64,000 nt of DNA from Eremomyces bilateralis CBS 781.70 (Eukaryota; Ascomycota; Dothideomycetes; Eremomycetales; Eremomycetaceae): the NCBI RefSeq assembly GCF_010015585.1, contig NW_022985067.1, positions 1,462,526 to 1,526,525 on the forward strand, written 5' to 3'. Shown here in pieces: positions 43,000-53,601 of the stretch. Position 1 is the stretch's first letter. Each line of letters begins with the position of its first letter. The notes beneath the pieces were generated by a model. That model saw nothing but the letters and a program-made list of their open reading frames with translations, was not told where the DNA came from and did no database searches. The position numbers and the translations under genes are program-made.

Positions 43000-45210
43000 A
43001 TGGCCGGAGTGAAGAGAAAAGTAGCTGCGGAAGCGCCGAGCGCCAAATCGACGAAAAAGCCGAAGAACGGGACCGTCGCCAAGAGCGAGAAGGCCGTGAA
43101 GAAGCCGCATGAATTGGACGACGACATCGTCGAGTCGGATACCACCGAGGAAGAGAATGGGTTCTACGGGTTCTCCGCCAGTGAGGATGGCGATCCGATG
43201 GAGGGCGTGACCGAAGAGCGGAGGCAGAATATCGCTGAGGGTAAGAAGGCCTTCAGGAAGGCGCCAAATGCGTGGAACGGACAGGCAGGGAAGCCGGGCA
43301 CTGGTAAGCATTCTGTTCGTTGAAATGATATGGGACAGTAATTAACAAACCAGTCCATTCCGAGTCATCCAAGGAAGCCCACGCGAAACAAAAGGCCCTC
43401 GCACGGGAACGCAAAGCCGCGAAGCCCAACGCCGACTCGATCCAGCGCGCCAAGAAGCTGTGGGAGCGGCTCCGACGCCAATCGCACGTCCCCAAGGAAG
43501 AGCGGAAAGCGCTGGTCGAAGAGCTGTTCGGCATCATCACCGGGCGGATGAAGGAGTTCGTCTTCAAGCACGATTCCGTGCGCGTCATCCAATGTGCGCT
43601 GAAATATGCGAGCAAGGAGCAGCGGCAGTTGATCGCGGATGAGTTGAAGGGGTACTACAAGGCGCTGGCGGAGTCGCGATATGCGAAGTTTTTGGTGGCG
43701 AAGTTGATTGTCGAAGGGTGAGTGCCATATAAGATTTTCCAGCGAATAGACGACTGATGTTTTCAACAGAGACAGCAACATCCGCGAGACGATCATATCC
43801 GAGTTTTACGGTCACGTTCGCCAGATGATCAACCATTCCGAAGCGTCCTGGATCCTCGACGACGTCTACCGCGGGGCCGCCAACTCGAAGCAAAAAGCCT
43901 TGCTCCTCCGCGAGTGGTACGGCGCCGAATTCGCCCTCTTCAAACACAAAGATGGCGACGCGGCGCCCACCGCCGACCTCGCCAATATCCTTGCCGCCTC
44001 CCCCGACAAGCGTAAACCCATCATGCAATCCCTCTTCCACCTCATCAACCAGCTCCTCCAGAAGCAAATGACCGGCTTCACTATGCTCCACGATGCCATG
44101 CTGCAATACCTCCTCGCCCTCCCCCCGGCCTCCGCCGAGCTCACCGAATTCATTGCCCTCCTCCGCCCCAACCCCCCCGCCAAAAAGGACCCCGCCCCCG
44201 ACGATGGCGCCGACGACGCCGAGCTCAACCTCCTCAAAAACCTCGCCTTCACTCCGTCCGGATCTCGCGTCTACGCCCTCATCCTCGCACGCTCCGCCGC
44301 CGCCGACCGCCGCCACCTCCTCAAGCCCTTCAAAGGCATCGTCGCCTCCATGGCCCTCGACCCCGCCGCCCACCGCGTCCTCCTCGCCGCCTGCACTGTC
44401 GTCGACGATACCAAGCTCCTCAACACCCTCATCTTCGCCGAGCTGCTCGGCAAATCGCCCACCGACGAGTCGGTGCCCACCACCGTCCTCGAGCTGGCCA
44501 CCCACGAATTCGGCCGCATCCCGCTGCTCTACCCGCTCGCCGGCACCGCCGGCTGGTTCCTCCCGAAGCCCGACGCCGAGCTCGTCGCCGAATGCGTCGC
44601 CGCGAGCGCGGACACCAGCAAGAAGGACGGCGCGGTGCGGCGCGCCGAACTGGTGACCGCAATCTCGCCGTTCTTGCTGGCCACGGTCGAAGCAAAGGCG
44701 GCGGAGCTCGTGGCGTCGAGCTACGGGTGCCAATGCGTGCTGGAGACGCTGCTGTCCGCGACGGGGGAGAAGCGCGGCGCGGCGGACGCGGTGGCGGCTC
44801 TGTGCGCGGGGGATCCGAGTGCGGAGGGGCATTTGGTGAAGACGACGCATGGGAGTCGGATGGTGAAGACGTTGGTGCATGGGGGGATGTACGACAAGGC
44901 GGCAGGGAAGGTGGTGGTGAAGGATGCGGAGCTGGGGTTCGCGGAGCGGTTGTGGAAGACGATCAAGGATCATGTGGTGGAGTGGGCCGGTGGAGAGGGG
45001 GCGTTTGTGGTGGTGGCGATGGTGGAGACGCAGAGATGGAAGGGGAGGGAGCAGTTAGTGAAGGCATTGAAGGGGAAGAAGAAGGAGTTGGAGAAGAAGT
45101 CGAAGAAGGAATCGGAAGGGGTGAAGAAGGGGAAGAAGGGGGAAAAGGCGGAGGTGAAGGAAGGGAACGCGGGCACGAGGCTTTTGTTGGAGCGGTTGGA
45201 TGCGAAATAA
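43000..45210 (+). CDS. PUF6: Puf6-type pumilio-repeat RNA-binding protein
   Basis: Three exons (43000-43303, 43354-43717, 43770-45210) with introns of 50 and 52 nt give 702 residues. A lysine-rich N-terminus (MAGVKRKVAAEAPSAKSTKK) and an acidic stretch precede the PUF superhelix: KKLWERLRRQSHVPKEERKA, EFVFKHDSVRVIQCALKYAS, YAKFLVAKLIVEGDSNIRET, NHSEASWILDDVYRGAAN. The C-terminal CPL-type repeats follow (SSYGCQCVLETLLSATGEKR, TTHGSRMVKTLVHGGMYDK), then a Lys/Glu-rich tail. Yeast Puf6 and human PUM3 act in the nucleolus in 60S ribosome assembly; Puf6 also represses ASH1 mRNA. The order and length fit this ortholog group well. Confidence 0.93.
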
Positions 45211-45481
45211 GAGCCCAGTGTGGCGTAGAATGTCACTATGCAATGGAATGGAGTTTGACTTTTAGTTGCGATTTACTGTTACCTTACATATCGTATCGAA
45301 GTTCTGATTAAGACATGCTTGTTACCCTTTCTTAGGCATCCATTCCATTGAGAGACCCCTCTTTGTATCGTTCCCGCTCATATCCTTCACCATGAGGATC
45401 ATACCATGCCCTCTCCACATTGTCGACCAAGCTTTCGGCTAAGCTGATCTAACACTGCCGTTTCATACGGTGACCGGCCTA
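45211..45481. other. Convergent 3' flanks
   Basis: About 270 nt between the Puf6 and coiled-coil gene stop codons; no other feature. Confidence 0.6.
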
Positions 45482-47596
45482 TCATGGGCCCGCAACCCCC
45501 CTCCTTGCATTGTCGCGTCCCTCACGAATCAGCTCATCAATCGCACTCTCATCCAGCATCGGCGCGACCGTTCCTTGCGTGGCCGGACGCTGGTCACATC
45601 CCGGCGACCAGCTCGAGGCACCCAACCCAGCGGGCACCGACCCTCGCGGTTTGAAGCGGTCCGAGGAGCGTAGAACCGCAGGATCTAGCATCCGATCGCG
45701 AGACGTGTAGCGGTCCGAGGCGTGAGGGACAGTTGGAGAGCTCGTGCCGCTGAAAGGGCTCGAGAGTCGGCCATCCCGGCGCTCGGGTGGGTCGAACAAG
45801 GAACTGCGGGCGGACTGGATCCGTCCTTCACGAGGGGAGGCACTGCGGTCTCGGGCGTTGTTGGGACGGCTCCGGAAGACGAGCTCGGTATTGCGCTTGC
45901 CGGGAGGCGTGCGGGATCGATAGTGGGAAGCCGGCGCGGTTGGGGGGGGGGCCTTAAAAGCACCCTTCGGGGATGGACCATCCGTGGCACGGATTGAGTT
46001 GAAGTAGTCCAGGACCATGTCGCAACATTTCACAAGTATCTGTGCGGCCGGTTGGCCGCAGAATTTTGGATCATGGGTTGGGTTGTGGGGACCGTGGATA
46101 CGCACATCATACAACTTCGTGAAGTTCGTTAGATCACGTTTGTAGTTGTGAACGAGGCCGAAACCCGAGGGGCCTTTCGGGATCGCGTTGAGAAGGTTGC
46201 TCTTCCAAGCATGGGTGTTGGCTTGTTGAACCTGCAATCGTGTTAGCGAGTGTGCTCGCAGGTCTTCAAAGATGTGTGCTCGTGGCGTCCAGCGGAGCAG
46301 TTCGGGATAACATGGTCAAGGTCTTCATTAGGGGAGGGCACTCACATCGAGCCTGTGCTTCTTTCCCTGCAGCGTATGGGAAGTGTCAATTGACATCATC
46401 ACCTCCCAAAGCAATCCGACGCTTTGTACCAGATTGCAAATGGCAGCCTTGTTGGAGACTTGGTCCTGAATCGCCTTCGTCCGAGTCTCAGCTAATGCCG
46501 AGCGGATACTAGAAACTTCGCTTCCAGTCACGCTCATGGGCAGACGAGCGGTGCCAATATCGGCCAGGTCCTCTCGTGGAGTAGTAATATCCTTCAAGGC
46601 CTGGCGGATTGCAGGATCAGATTCATGCTCTCCTACAGCGATTATCGGCTTGCTAGGAACATGCAGCCAATTCAGCCTGCCTTCAAAATCCCCCAGCTTC
46701 TTCTTGAGAGAATCGCACCGAGCCTCAAGATTGTGAATCTTGTTTTTAAAAAGGCCATGTTCGCTGCCGTAACATGCTGGGTAATTGCCGCTGGTGTCAC
46801 CGCGAAGCTCAAGACCCTGCGTCTTGCGCCAAAGCTGCGTACAGTCTCCCTCGACTGTATAGAGACGATCGGCTAAATCCTTCACCTTGTTACATACCCA
46901 GTCCCCGTCCTTCCTCAGAAGGCGTAAGTCGTGGGTAAATTCCTCTTTCAGTTTCCGCATGTCGTTCATCATCTGACCGTTTTCCCGCTCAAGGGCGGCA
47001 ACTCGTTCAGCCATCTCCTTCATCATTCGATTGACAGTATCGGTGGAGAGCAAGGAGAGGCGGTCATTATTCGCCTTCTTTGGGGAACCGAACAGGGTCA
47101 TCGATGTCTGGGCCTTGGATGGCCCCTCGAGGAGTGCTCTCGCTTTTTGTTCGTTCACTGCCATAGCAGGGCTCGACGGAGTCCTCTCCATGCCATTTTC
47201 CATGGCCTGGATTCGCGTGGAGTGGGAGGCAACGCTGCGCAGGGTGCGCTCATTACTGTCTTTCAGCGCTTTCACCACCGTGGAAGTGGACTCAAACGCT
47301 TTGACAATGCTGTCCTGCGCTTCCTGGATTTTATGGATTGCCTCCCACATCCCTGTGAGATCTCCGGAGTTTCCATTGATTCCGGCGTTCTCACCCTGGG
47401 TTGGAGGGTTCTGGAAAGGAGGGAAGCCCTGGGAAACGGTTAGTGATCAGTTGATGTTGGACATTGGGCCTCTGTCCACTCTCACAGTGAAGGGCATCCC
47501 GCCAAATGGACTCATAGAGGCACCATGCATTGCCATTGCCATGAATGGGTTGTTGGTGCCATCCCACCCGCAACTATTATCACTGGGAGGATCCAT
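45482..47596 (-). CDS. Coiled-coil protein with basic Ser/Arg-rich tail, unknown function
   Basis: Three exons (47596-47486, 47428-46346, 46231-45482) with introns of 57 and 114 nt give 647 residues. A Met/Gly-rich start (DGTNNPFMAMAMHGASMSPF) leads into a long helical region with strong heptad character (IHKIQEAQDSIVKAFES, MMKEMAERVAALERENGQMM, LKKKLGDFEGRLNWL). A globular-looking segment follows (HAWKSNLLNAIPKGPSGFGL, FTKLYDVRIHGPHNPTHDPK). The last third is disordered, with RS, SP and RD dipeptides (RDRSASPREGRIQSARSS). No domain is recognised. The layout suggests a fungal structural or scaffold protein. Confidence 0.82.
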
Positions 47597-48194
47597 GTGG
47601 ATCTCTCAACTAGACGGGTCAGTTACTTTGGAGTTGGTGCTCGTGGCTTGGGTTGACTGAGAAAACGATATGGATGATAGTAGAGAGAGAAGAGGGGAGG
47701 AGAGAGAAGAGTTGGAGAGACAGCGGATGAAAGTGAAGAAGAGCATGGGAGGAAGGTGCAAGTGAAAGAATATCGGTGTGGAAGTGACAGAATCTGATCG
47801 GGAAAGTGCAGTGAATCGCGGCTTCTTGCGCTGATGAACAAAATGAATGAAACGCGTATGCATCTGACAGGGAAAACACGTGAAATCCGTTGACACGTAT
47901 AGACTATAGTAGACTGGGTACATGTCCGAGTATAGGATCTCGATGAAAGTCTATCACGTTTAGTTGATTCGATAAGGAATTGCCAAGGACTGATTCCTGA
48001 TTCCTGATTGATGGTAGATGATAGATGATTGCTCCTTAGAAACCTCTCGCAGTGATCCCTCTGAGCGATCCCTCTTCTCGATTCCGGGTATAGAGAAGGA
48101 ATAATACCGTACTGACCGGGTATGGACCTCATCCCTTCGTAGAAACAATCCCGTAGAACGCCATAACCCATCCCCGTCTCTCGTGATGCAGATA
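47597..48194. other. Intergenic region
   Basis: About 0.6 kb between two minus-strand genes, with a purine-rich tract (GAGAGAAGAGGGGAGGAG) near 47,680, probably part of the coiled-coil gene's promoter or leader. No gene seen. Confidence 0.5.
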
Positions 48195-48890
48195 TCAATC
48201 AAGTCTCCTCCTCACTTCCCGCTCCGGCTCCCCTCCCAGCCCAGTCACCGCCTCCGTGACCAATCTCCGCAACTCCGCCTGTCCCTCCTCGCTCTGGAAA
48301 TCCTCCCTCGCCGCCAGCTCTTCGATCCGCCGACGGAACTCCGGGTCGGGGGAGAGCTCCTCCGGCTGCTCTGCCTCCATGGACATATTAACCTGCATCC
48401 CCTCCGGCAGCGGCGGTGGTCGATTCAACACCGACCCCTCCGTCCCCGCCAGTGTCTCCACGCCGACCCCCTCCTCCGCCTCCGTCACCCGCGTCTCCCT
48501 GCCCGACGCGCCCGATTCCCTGCTCTTCAACCACACCGCCAGCTCAGGAAACTCCCCTTCCTCCTCGATCCTCTCCCGCGCCGTCCGGCCCTCCTCGTTC
48601 ACCCAGTCGGTCCGCGCGCCCAGCTCCTCCACCAAACACCGCGCGACGCGCAGCTCCTCGACGGCGAACAACGGCGTCTCCTGGTCGGGGTCGGCGATGT
48701 CGGGGCTCACGTGGTATTGGGTCGCGAGGGTGCGGAGGAGGTCCACGTGCCCGTATGATGCGGCGGCGTGCATTAAGGTGTAGCCGTTCGCGTCGGCGGC
48801 GGCAGCGAGGTCGGGGTAGGTGGAGAGGTGGGAAAGGACTTTGTCGGGGTGTTGGGGGACGAGGTTGAGGAGGACATCGATGGGCGCCAT
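48195..48890 (-). CDS. Small ankyrin-repeat protein (YCR051W-like)
   Basis: Single exon, 231 residues, starting MAPIDVLLNLVPQHPDKVLS. Two clear ankyrin repeats (ADANGYTLMHAAASYGHVDL, IADPDQETPLFAVEELRVAR) and a third weak one (GARTDWVNEEGRTARERIEE) occupy the first 120 residues; an acidic disordered tail follows. Length and layout match the conserved fungal group around yeast YCR051W, an uncharacterised cytosolic and nuclear protein. It is probably a protein-binding adaptor. Confidence 0.88.
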   Translation of the reverse strand: MAPIDVLLNLVPQHPDKVLSHLSTYPDLAAAADANGYTLMHAAASYGHVDLLRTLATQYHVSPDIADPDQETPLFAVEELRVARCLVEELGARTDWVNEEGRTARERIEEEGEFPELAVWLKSRESGASGRETRVTEAEEGVGVETLAGTEGSVLNRPPPLPEGMQVNMSMEAEQPEELSPDPEFRRRIEELAAREDFQSEEGQAELRRLVTEAVTGLGGEPEREVRRRLD

Positions 48891-49202
48891 TTCGAAGGGT
48901 GGGAAGAGAGATATAGGATACTGGTCAACAGCATGGACGATGGGTCATGATTTCAACTGATTTTGGTGTACGTTTGGTGACGCGATGGGAAATTTCTTGT
49001 GGAGCCGATGTCTGGATGTTGGTCTGGCTCGGCTTGCCGAACCAAATTGTCGGCCCGAGAGCAACGGCAGGGATCGCTGAACTCACTTACCACTCAGAAC
49101 TGTTGGATAACTCATATCACTTAAATACCAGCATATATGCGCGAAGAAGAAGCAATGATTTCATATCTTATCCCCCTATCTGTGAAACCCATGGCAAATC
49201 CA
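48891..49202. other. Intergenic region
   Basis: About 310 nt between the ankyrin gene start and the 3' end of the PAP2-like gene; nothing recognisable. Confidence 0.5.
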
Positions 49203-50580
49203 TCAACTAGAAGTATACAATGACGATGAGTCCGCTGCAGTGGATGATGACAATGCCGCCCCGTGCATCTCAACCCCTCCATTATCGACCGTCTCTACTT
49301 TTCCCGCCCAAAATGCGTGACCCCTACTCCTCGGCCTCCATGCCTCCCGCTCGCCGGCCTTGAACGCCGGGTGATACCAACGCAACGCGAACCACGCGCT
49401 CGCTATCCCGAGGAGCGCGCCCGCAATGACATCGATCCCGGAATTGTTGTAGTCGAAGTATCGGGAGCAGGTGACGATTAAGGCGGTGCATCCGGTGGCG
49501 AACGGGGCGATGAAGAGATATAGCGGGGCGGCGGCGGCGGCGCCCGACACGTTGTGGGCCGGAAACAGCCCGGATTGGTCGTTGATGTGAAGGAAGGTGA
49601 CGCCAAACCGGTAGCAGTAGTAGAGCGAGAAGTAGAACAGTCCGGACCAGGAGACTGATGCAACAGGTTAGTGAATGAGTTCCGCACCTGGGGTCGAGTG
49701 TGGGAATACAAACGAGTTGCATAACGGCTAGGAAAGCTCCTGAACGCGTCCCGCAGTTCTACATCTTGGAATTGGCAAATGCCTGGAGAGACGTAGATTT
49801 TATCTTGAAATAATCCCGTGGTAACCGTGGAGACAGTGTACTCTTTAATCCTCGATAGTTCCGGATGGCACCGAGCGATCATGTTCGGTCGCGGTTTGCC
49901 GATGCGTGTCTGGATCGCTTGGACCAAGACGAATCCAACGGCGAAGCTCATTGCGAGTCCGAGATACCCAACTGGAAACGGCGTTAGTACCTTCAAAAGC
50001 GTCAGGATTGAATCAAGTCGCACCATGCAAGTTCCAACGGAAATGGGGATTCATGAAGGCGTCTGACGGAGCCCATCGTTCCGTGCGACACCGCAGGCCC
50101 AGGACGATGAGCTCGACCATCAAGATGAGAACCGCCGGCACCGCGAGCGAGATGGTCCATAGCAAGTATTGGTTCATCGATTGGCCTAAGAATGGATATG
50201 AAATGGAGGGATCGTTGAGAGAGAACGGCCGAATTGCAGGCGTCACATAGTTGAGCCCGATCCCAATGCCGAAGGCGGATCTGATTCATCATTCTTAGCA
50301 TCGGTAGATCTCACGGCGTAGCAAGTGAATTGACCGCTTACAGGAGAATAAGCCAGTCTGTCACGTAGGACAGATCGACCAGGATCCGACCCATCGACTC
50401 ACGGAGGCGCGTCTGGATTTTGGCATTGAGGTTCCCAAGCCATGCACGGGCATTCTGAATCCAGAATATGCCTTTCTTCTTGATGTCGCCATAGGAGTCC
50501 TCAATCCATGCTTGGGCATTTTGCATCCATGTTTGGGCATTCTGAATCCGGAGTAGGACTTTCTCCTTAACTTTGTCCAT
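49203..50580 (-). CDS. PAP2-fold membrane protein lacking the catalytic histidines
   Basis: Four exons (50580-50342, 50280-50024, 49971-49714, 49654-49203) with introns of 61, 52 and 59 nt give 401 residues. The fold is that of fungal diacylglycerol-pyrophosphate/phosphatidate phosphatases: YVTPAIRPFSLNDPSISYPF, four to six membrane helices, GKPRPNMIARCHPE, DAFRSFPS and SRYFDYNNSGIDVIAGALLG. The key residues are changed. Motif 1 has Gln186 for the Lys of K-x6-RP; motif 2 reads SFPSRYAT instead of SFPSGH; motif 3 has Asn322 for the nucleophilic His of SR-x5-H-x3-D. Motif 2 ends at a GTTTGT donor, and any nearby alternative donor also lacks Gly-His. The N-terminal 70 residues carry repeated QNAQTW/QNAQAW/QNARAW units absent from normal PAP2 proteins. 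Likely a pseudoenzyme. Confidence 0.87.
50415..50560 (-). repeat. Coding repeat QNA-W in the PAP2-like N-terminus
   Basis: Three related units of about 24-27 bp (two adjacent near 50,510-50,555, one near 50,440-50,465) encode QNAQTW, QNAQAW and QNARAW. Nucleotide identity between units is high, pointing to recent duplication. Confidence 0.75.
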
Positions 50581-50887
50581 AGTGTCCACAAGATATAGTA
50601 AGCTTTACCAAAGCGACTGTTAGCGGAAAGTACCGTTAAGCGATAGACGTAATAATGTCGGGTATACGACGTAATGGCAGTGATGAGGCTAGAATAGATG
50701 ATTGAGAGGTCGGGTTCCGCCATTATGATGCGACGGCTTGCGACAACATAATCGGAAGCGGCAACCCAATCGATGGGGGGGCGATATCGATCTCCGGTCG
50801 TTCCATGCGTTATCCTGCGATAATAGCCATCTGCAGTGGTGTGGTCGATGCCAGCGGCAATCCTGCAATGCCAGTGGCCGTCTTCAA
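50581..50887. other. Short intergenic region
   Basis: About 300 nt between the start of the PAP2-like gene and the stop of the HeLo gene, both minus strand; nothing recognisable. Confidence 0.5.
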
Positions 50888-52636
50888 TCACACTTTAAGT
50901 TCGTCCAACCCCATCACAACCCGTTCCATCATCTGGTGCGGAGTCAAGGTTCCCAGTCTTTGGTGGGTGGCTCCTTCCTCCCACTCATACTGCAAACATT
51001 CGAAAACCAGCCGATGATAGCGAGTGCCGGTTTTCGCTCCCAAGGCAGGGACCTCATTTTGAAGGACGTTGGCTTTAAATTCCTCTCGGGCTCCCGAGTA
51101 CTGAGACTTCCATTCCAGCGTCTTCCACATGCCGATTTCGAGGAGCAATAAACCGAGGGCATAAATGTCGAACCCTTTGTGGAAACTCTTCTTCCACACC
51201 CCCATGGACTCAGGGTGCCGGTACATGAGGACCTCCTCGTTGCCTGTGCCATGCATCGGGTCGTAGATCATTTCAGTGAAATCGTGCTGACGAGACGAAT
51301 CCAGTCCCAGGACATACGGTGCGGACAGATCATGGTGTCCGGACGTTGGCGAGCCGAAGAAGATGATGTTGTGACAGCAGTACGACTTGTGGAGCCAGTC
51401 GAGAGAATGAAATGACCACAGCGTCGTTGCCAGGATACTAGCCAGTCGGAACCGCACATCAAGCTCGGGTGCGCTCTTGTTTGCACCATTCATCATCGTA
51501 TGAAGAGTCGGGAACTGCGCACGCTTCGAACTGGCCGTGTCGAGCGTTGTGAATACAACCGGGCACGCATGGATGATTCCGAAGCGATTAAACCTGGCGT
51601 CATCGGTGTATCCTAAACAATCCAACATATGCAAGTCCGGATTCCTCGAGTTACATGAATACAGCAACCGAGCAAGGTCGTCTATCCTTCTATGTAGAGC
51701 GTCACGAATTTCTTTGTTAAGGATACCCTTTTTCTCGGTATCGTAAGGGATCCAGTCGATGAGGATAGGAACATCCATATGCCTCGTCTGATTTGAACCT
51801 GGCGGGTGATAATTACCGGAGAGATCCAGCTTTTTGAAGAGGCCTGAGGCACGCTGTGGCTGCTTTTCGATGGGAACATCCATGCCACGTGCCCAGATCT
51901 GCTTCCGTGGCACGGACAACTGCGAAGACAACACTGGGAAAGGATGGCCCATCGCCATATTAATCCGCAATTGCTTCAGATGGACCAGATTGTTCAGGTA
52001 TGGGTATGGACCATCCGTAGCCGATGCCAATATCTCCAAGTGTCCAGTATCATGGGTTTGAAGCAACAGCTCGCTCGTCCAGGAACGCCGATATAGCCCC
52101 ACATGGCTGGGTGGAAACAGTTTTTCGAGCCTGTCGTTTAAGGCCCGAAGGTCTTTCAACAGCACTTCGAATTTCTCGGGGTCATCAATCACCCAATTGG
52201 CGCGCAATATCCAACCGTCTGGTAATTGATTCCCCGTATAATTTCTGGGGTCGGCCGCTCTGCTGTATAAATCCTTGTCGACAGATCCAGGCGACTCTTC
52301 CTGGAGCCCGTAAATGTCTTCCAACTTCTCGCAGTCCATAATGGTTTCCAACAGCCGACTCAATATCAATCGGGCCAGATCCTTGAGGCCTTCCGCACCC
52401 CATCCGCCAAACTCCTGCCACCGATCAAATTGATCTTTCTCCACACCCCATTGGCGGGCCCATGACAGGAGTCGGAATTCTTCAATCCGGATTCTTGCAA
52501 GCAAGCGCAAGGTATTAGGTCCGAGATTGTTTGATGCGGTGAAGGCTCGATAGCCTTTGACGCAACCGTCATAGAGCTTGTCGAGCGAGCCTGTGACGCC
52601 AGCGACATCAAAGGCGAATGCGGCTAGTTCTGTCAT
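50888..52636 (-). CDS. HeLo (HET-S/prion-inhibition-type) domain fused to a degenerate protein kinase
   Basis: Single exon, 582 residues from a clear ATG. The N-terminal ~210 residues match a HeLo/prion-inhibition domain (FAFDVAGVTGSLDKLYDGCV, RLLARIRIEEFRLLSWARQW, LLKDLRALNDRLEKLFPP), the membrane-active helical bundle of HET-S and related incompatibility proteins. The C-terminal half has a kinase-like order: RLASILATTLWSFHSLDWLH, a catalytic-loop equivalent (residues 416-423) where HRD-x4-N has become HKSYCCHN, a DFG-equivalent YVLGLDSSR, an activation-loop-like RHPES and a C-lobe (FDIYALGLLLLEIGMWKTL). Asp residues needed for catalysis are missing and I see no glycine loop or VAIK Lys, so it is a pseudokinase. 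A role in regulated cell death or non-self recognition is inferred. Confidence 0.86.
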   Translation of the reverse strand: MTELAAFAFDVAGVTGSLDKLYDGCVKGYRAFTASNNLGPNTLRLLARIRIEEFRLLSWARQWGVEKDQFDRWQEFGGWGAEGLKDLARLILSRLLETIMDCEKLEDIYGLQEESPGSVDKDLYSRAADPRNYTGNQLPDGWILRANWVIDDPEKFEVLLKDLRALNDRLEKLFPPSHVGLYRRSWTSELLLQTHDTGHLEILASATDGPYPYLNNLVHLKQLRINMAMGHPFPVLSSQLSVPRKQIWARGMDVPIEKQPQRASGLFKKLDLSGNYHPPGSNQTRHMDVPILIDWIPYDTEKKGILNKEIRDALHRRIDDLARLLYSCNSRNPDLHMLDCLGYTDDARFNRFGIIHACPVVFTTLDTASSKRAQFPTLHTMMNGANKSAPELDVRFRLASILATTLWSFHSLDWLHKSYCCHNIIFFGSPTSGHHDLSAPYVLGLDSSRQHDFTEMIYDPMHGTGNEEVLMYRHPESMGVWKKSFHKGFDIYALGLLLLEIGMWKTLEWKSQYSGAREEFKANVLQNEVPALGAKTGTRYHRLVFECLQYEWEEGATHQRLGTLTPHQMMERVVMGLDELKV

Positions 52637-53601
52637 GGTTTTAGGACGGGAGGGATGCAGATCCGGGGACCAGACGTTTCAGTTGGTTTAAACAGGTGAG
52701 TAACACTGCCACGCGTGGTGCGAACCGAGGAAACCAGAGACTTCAGACGTAGAATGATAGGCGACAGGGGGAATGAAAAGGGCTGGACAAAGCGCAACGA
52801 GGCTATCAACCACGCTGAGTTCGTAAAGGATCCAGAAGGCAGATTAATCACGAGATATTAAGAGCAACGGAAGATCGGAATGCTCCTATTTTCGGGAGCT
52901 TTTCGTGGTGATTCACCTGGTTGCACTACTCCAGATGTGTTGGACGGACGATGCAAGTCGCGGGATGTCCGCTTGACGAGTGCACGCGGCTACCACGTCA
53001 TTGGCGACGCTTGAAGGGCATTATCAAAAGGAAAGAGTTAGCCATGCCTATAATTATTGGAACATAGGCAAAGACTAAGACATCGGGATCAGAAAAGCGG
53101 CGACTAAGATGGAGGTCCGAAAACCTTCAAGGAGCACGCAGTTCAACTCGAAACAAACGGAGCCAGGCACCCCTAATCGTCGCCTTTCTACCTGAGGCGA
53201 TTGTCCAATCAGCGATCTCCTCCAAGTGGCTGAAAGCCTCCTTAATCAAAACATCCATATTGAGGCTTCACCTTCCGTCTCCCCATCCTGCTTTGACATT
53301 GGCAATTAATATCTTGACCTAAAATCAGGTAAGCCTACAAGGGCTACAATCGAGAATAATATACTCAGCCGCGCGAGATGGATCGTACAAATATCCCTCA
53401 AGAGATCAGGTTGAGGCCGCGATCTGACCTTGTCCCTCCTCTTAACATCCCATCTCATAAAGCCGTTGGTTGATCGTTTCGTTTTGCTCACAGTCGTTAC
53501 TCATCAGCAGTCCTTAGTCGTTCGTTTGACGTGTCCATAGCATATTTGAAAGTGTTACTGTTGGCTACTAGTTCAAATAATTCTTCGTTATCTTGTCAGT
53601 C
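52637..53601. other. Intergenic region between divergent genes
   Basis: About 1 kb between the HeLo gene (minus) and the CFEM-like gene (plus). No repeats or coding signals were found; it presumably holds both promoters. Confidence 0.5.

Noticed and set aside
43585-44973. Long minus-strand frame of 462 codons opposite Puf6.
   Set aside because: It is an antisense shadow created by the strong GC bias at third positions of Puf6; its composition (Val/Gly/Glu-rich runs) is not protein-like.
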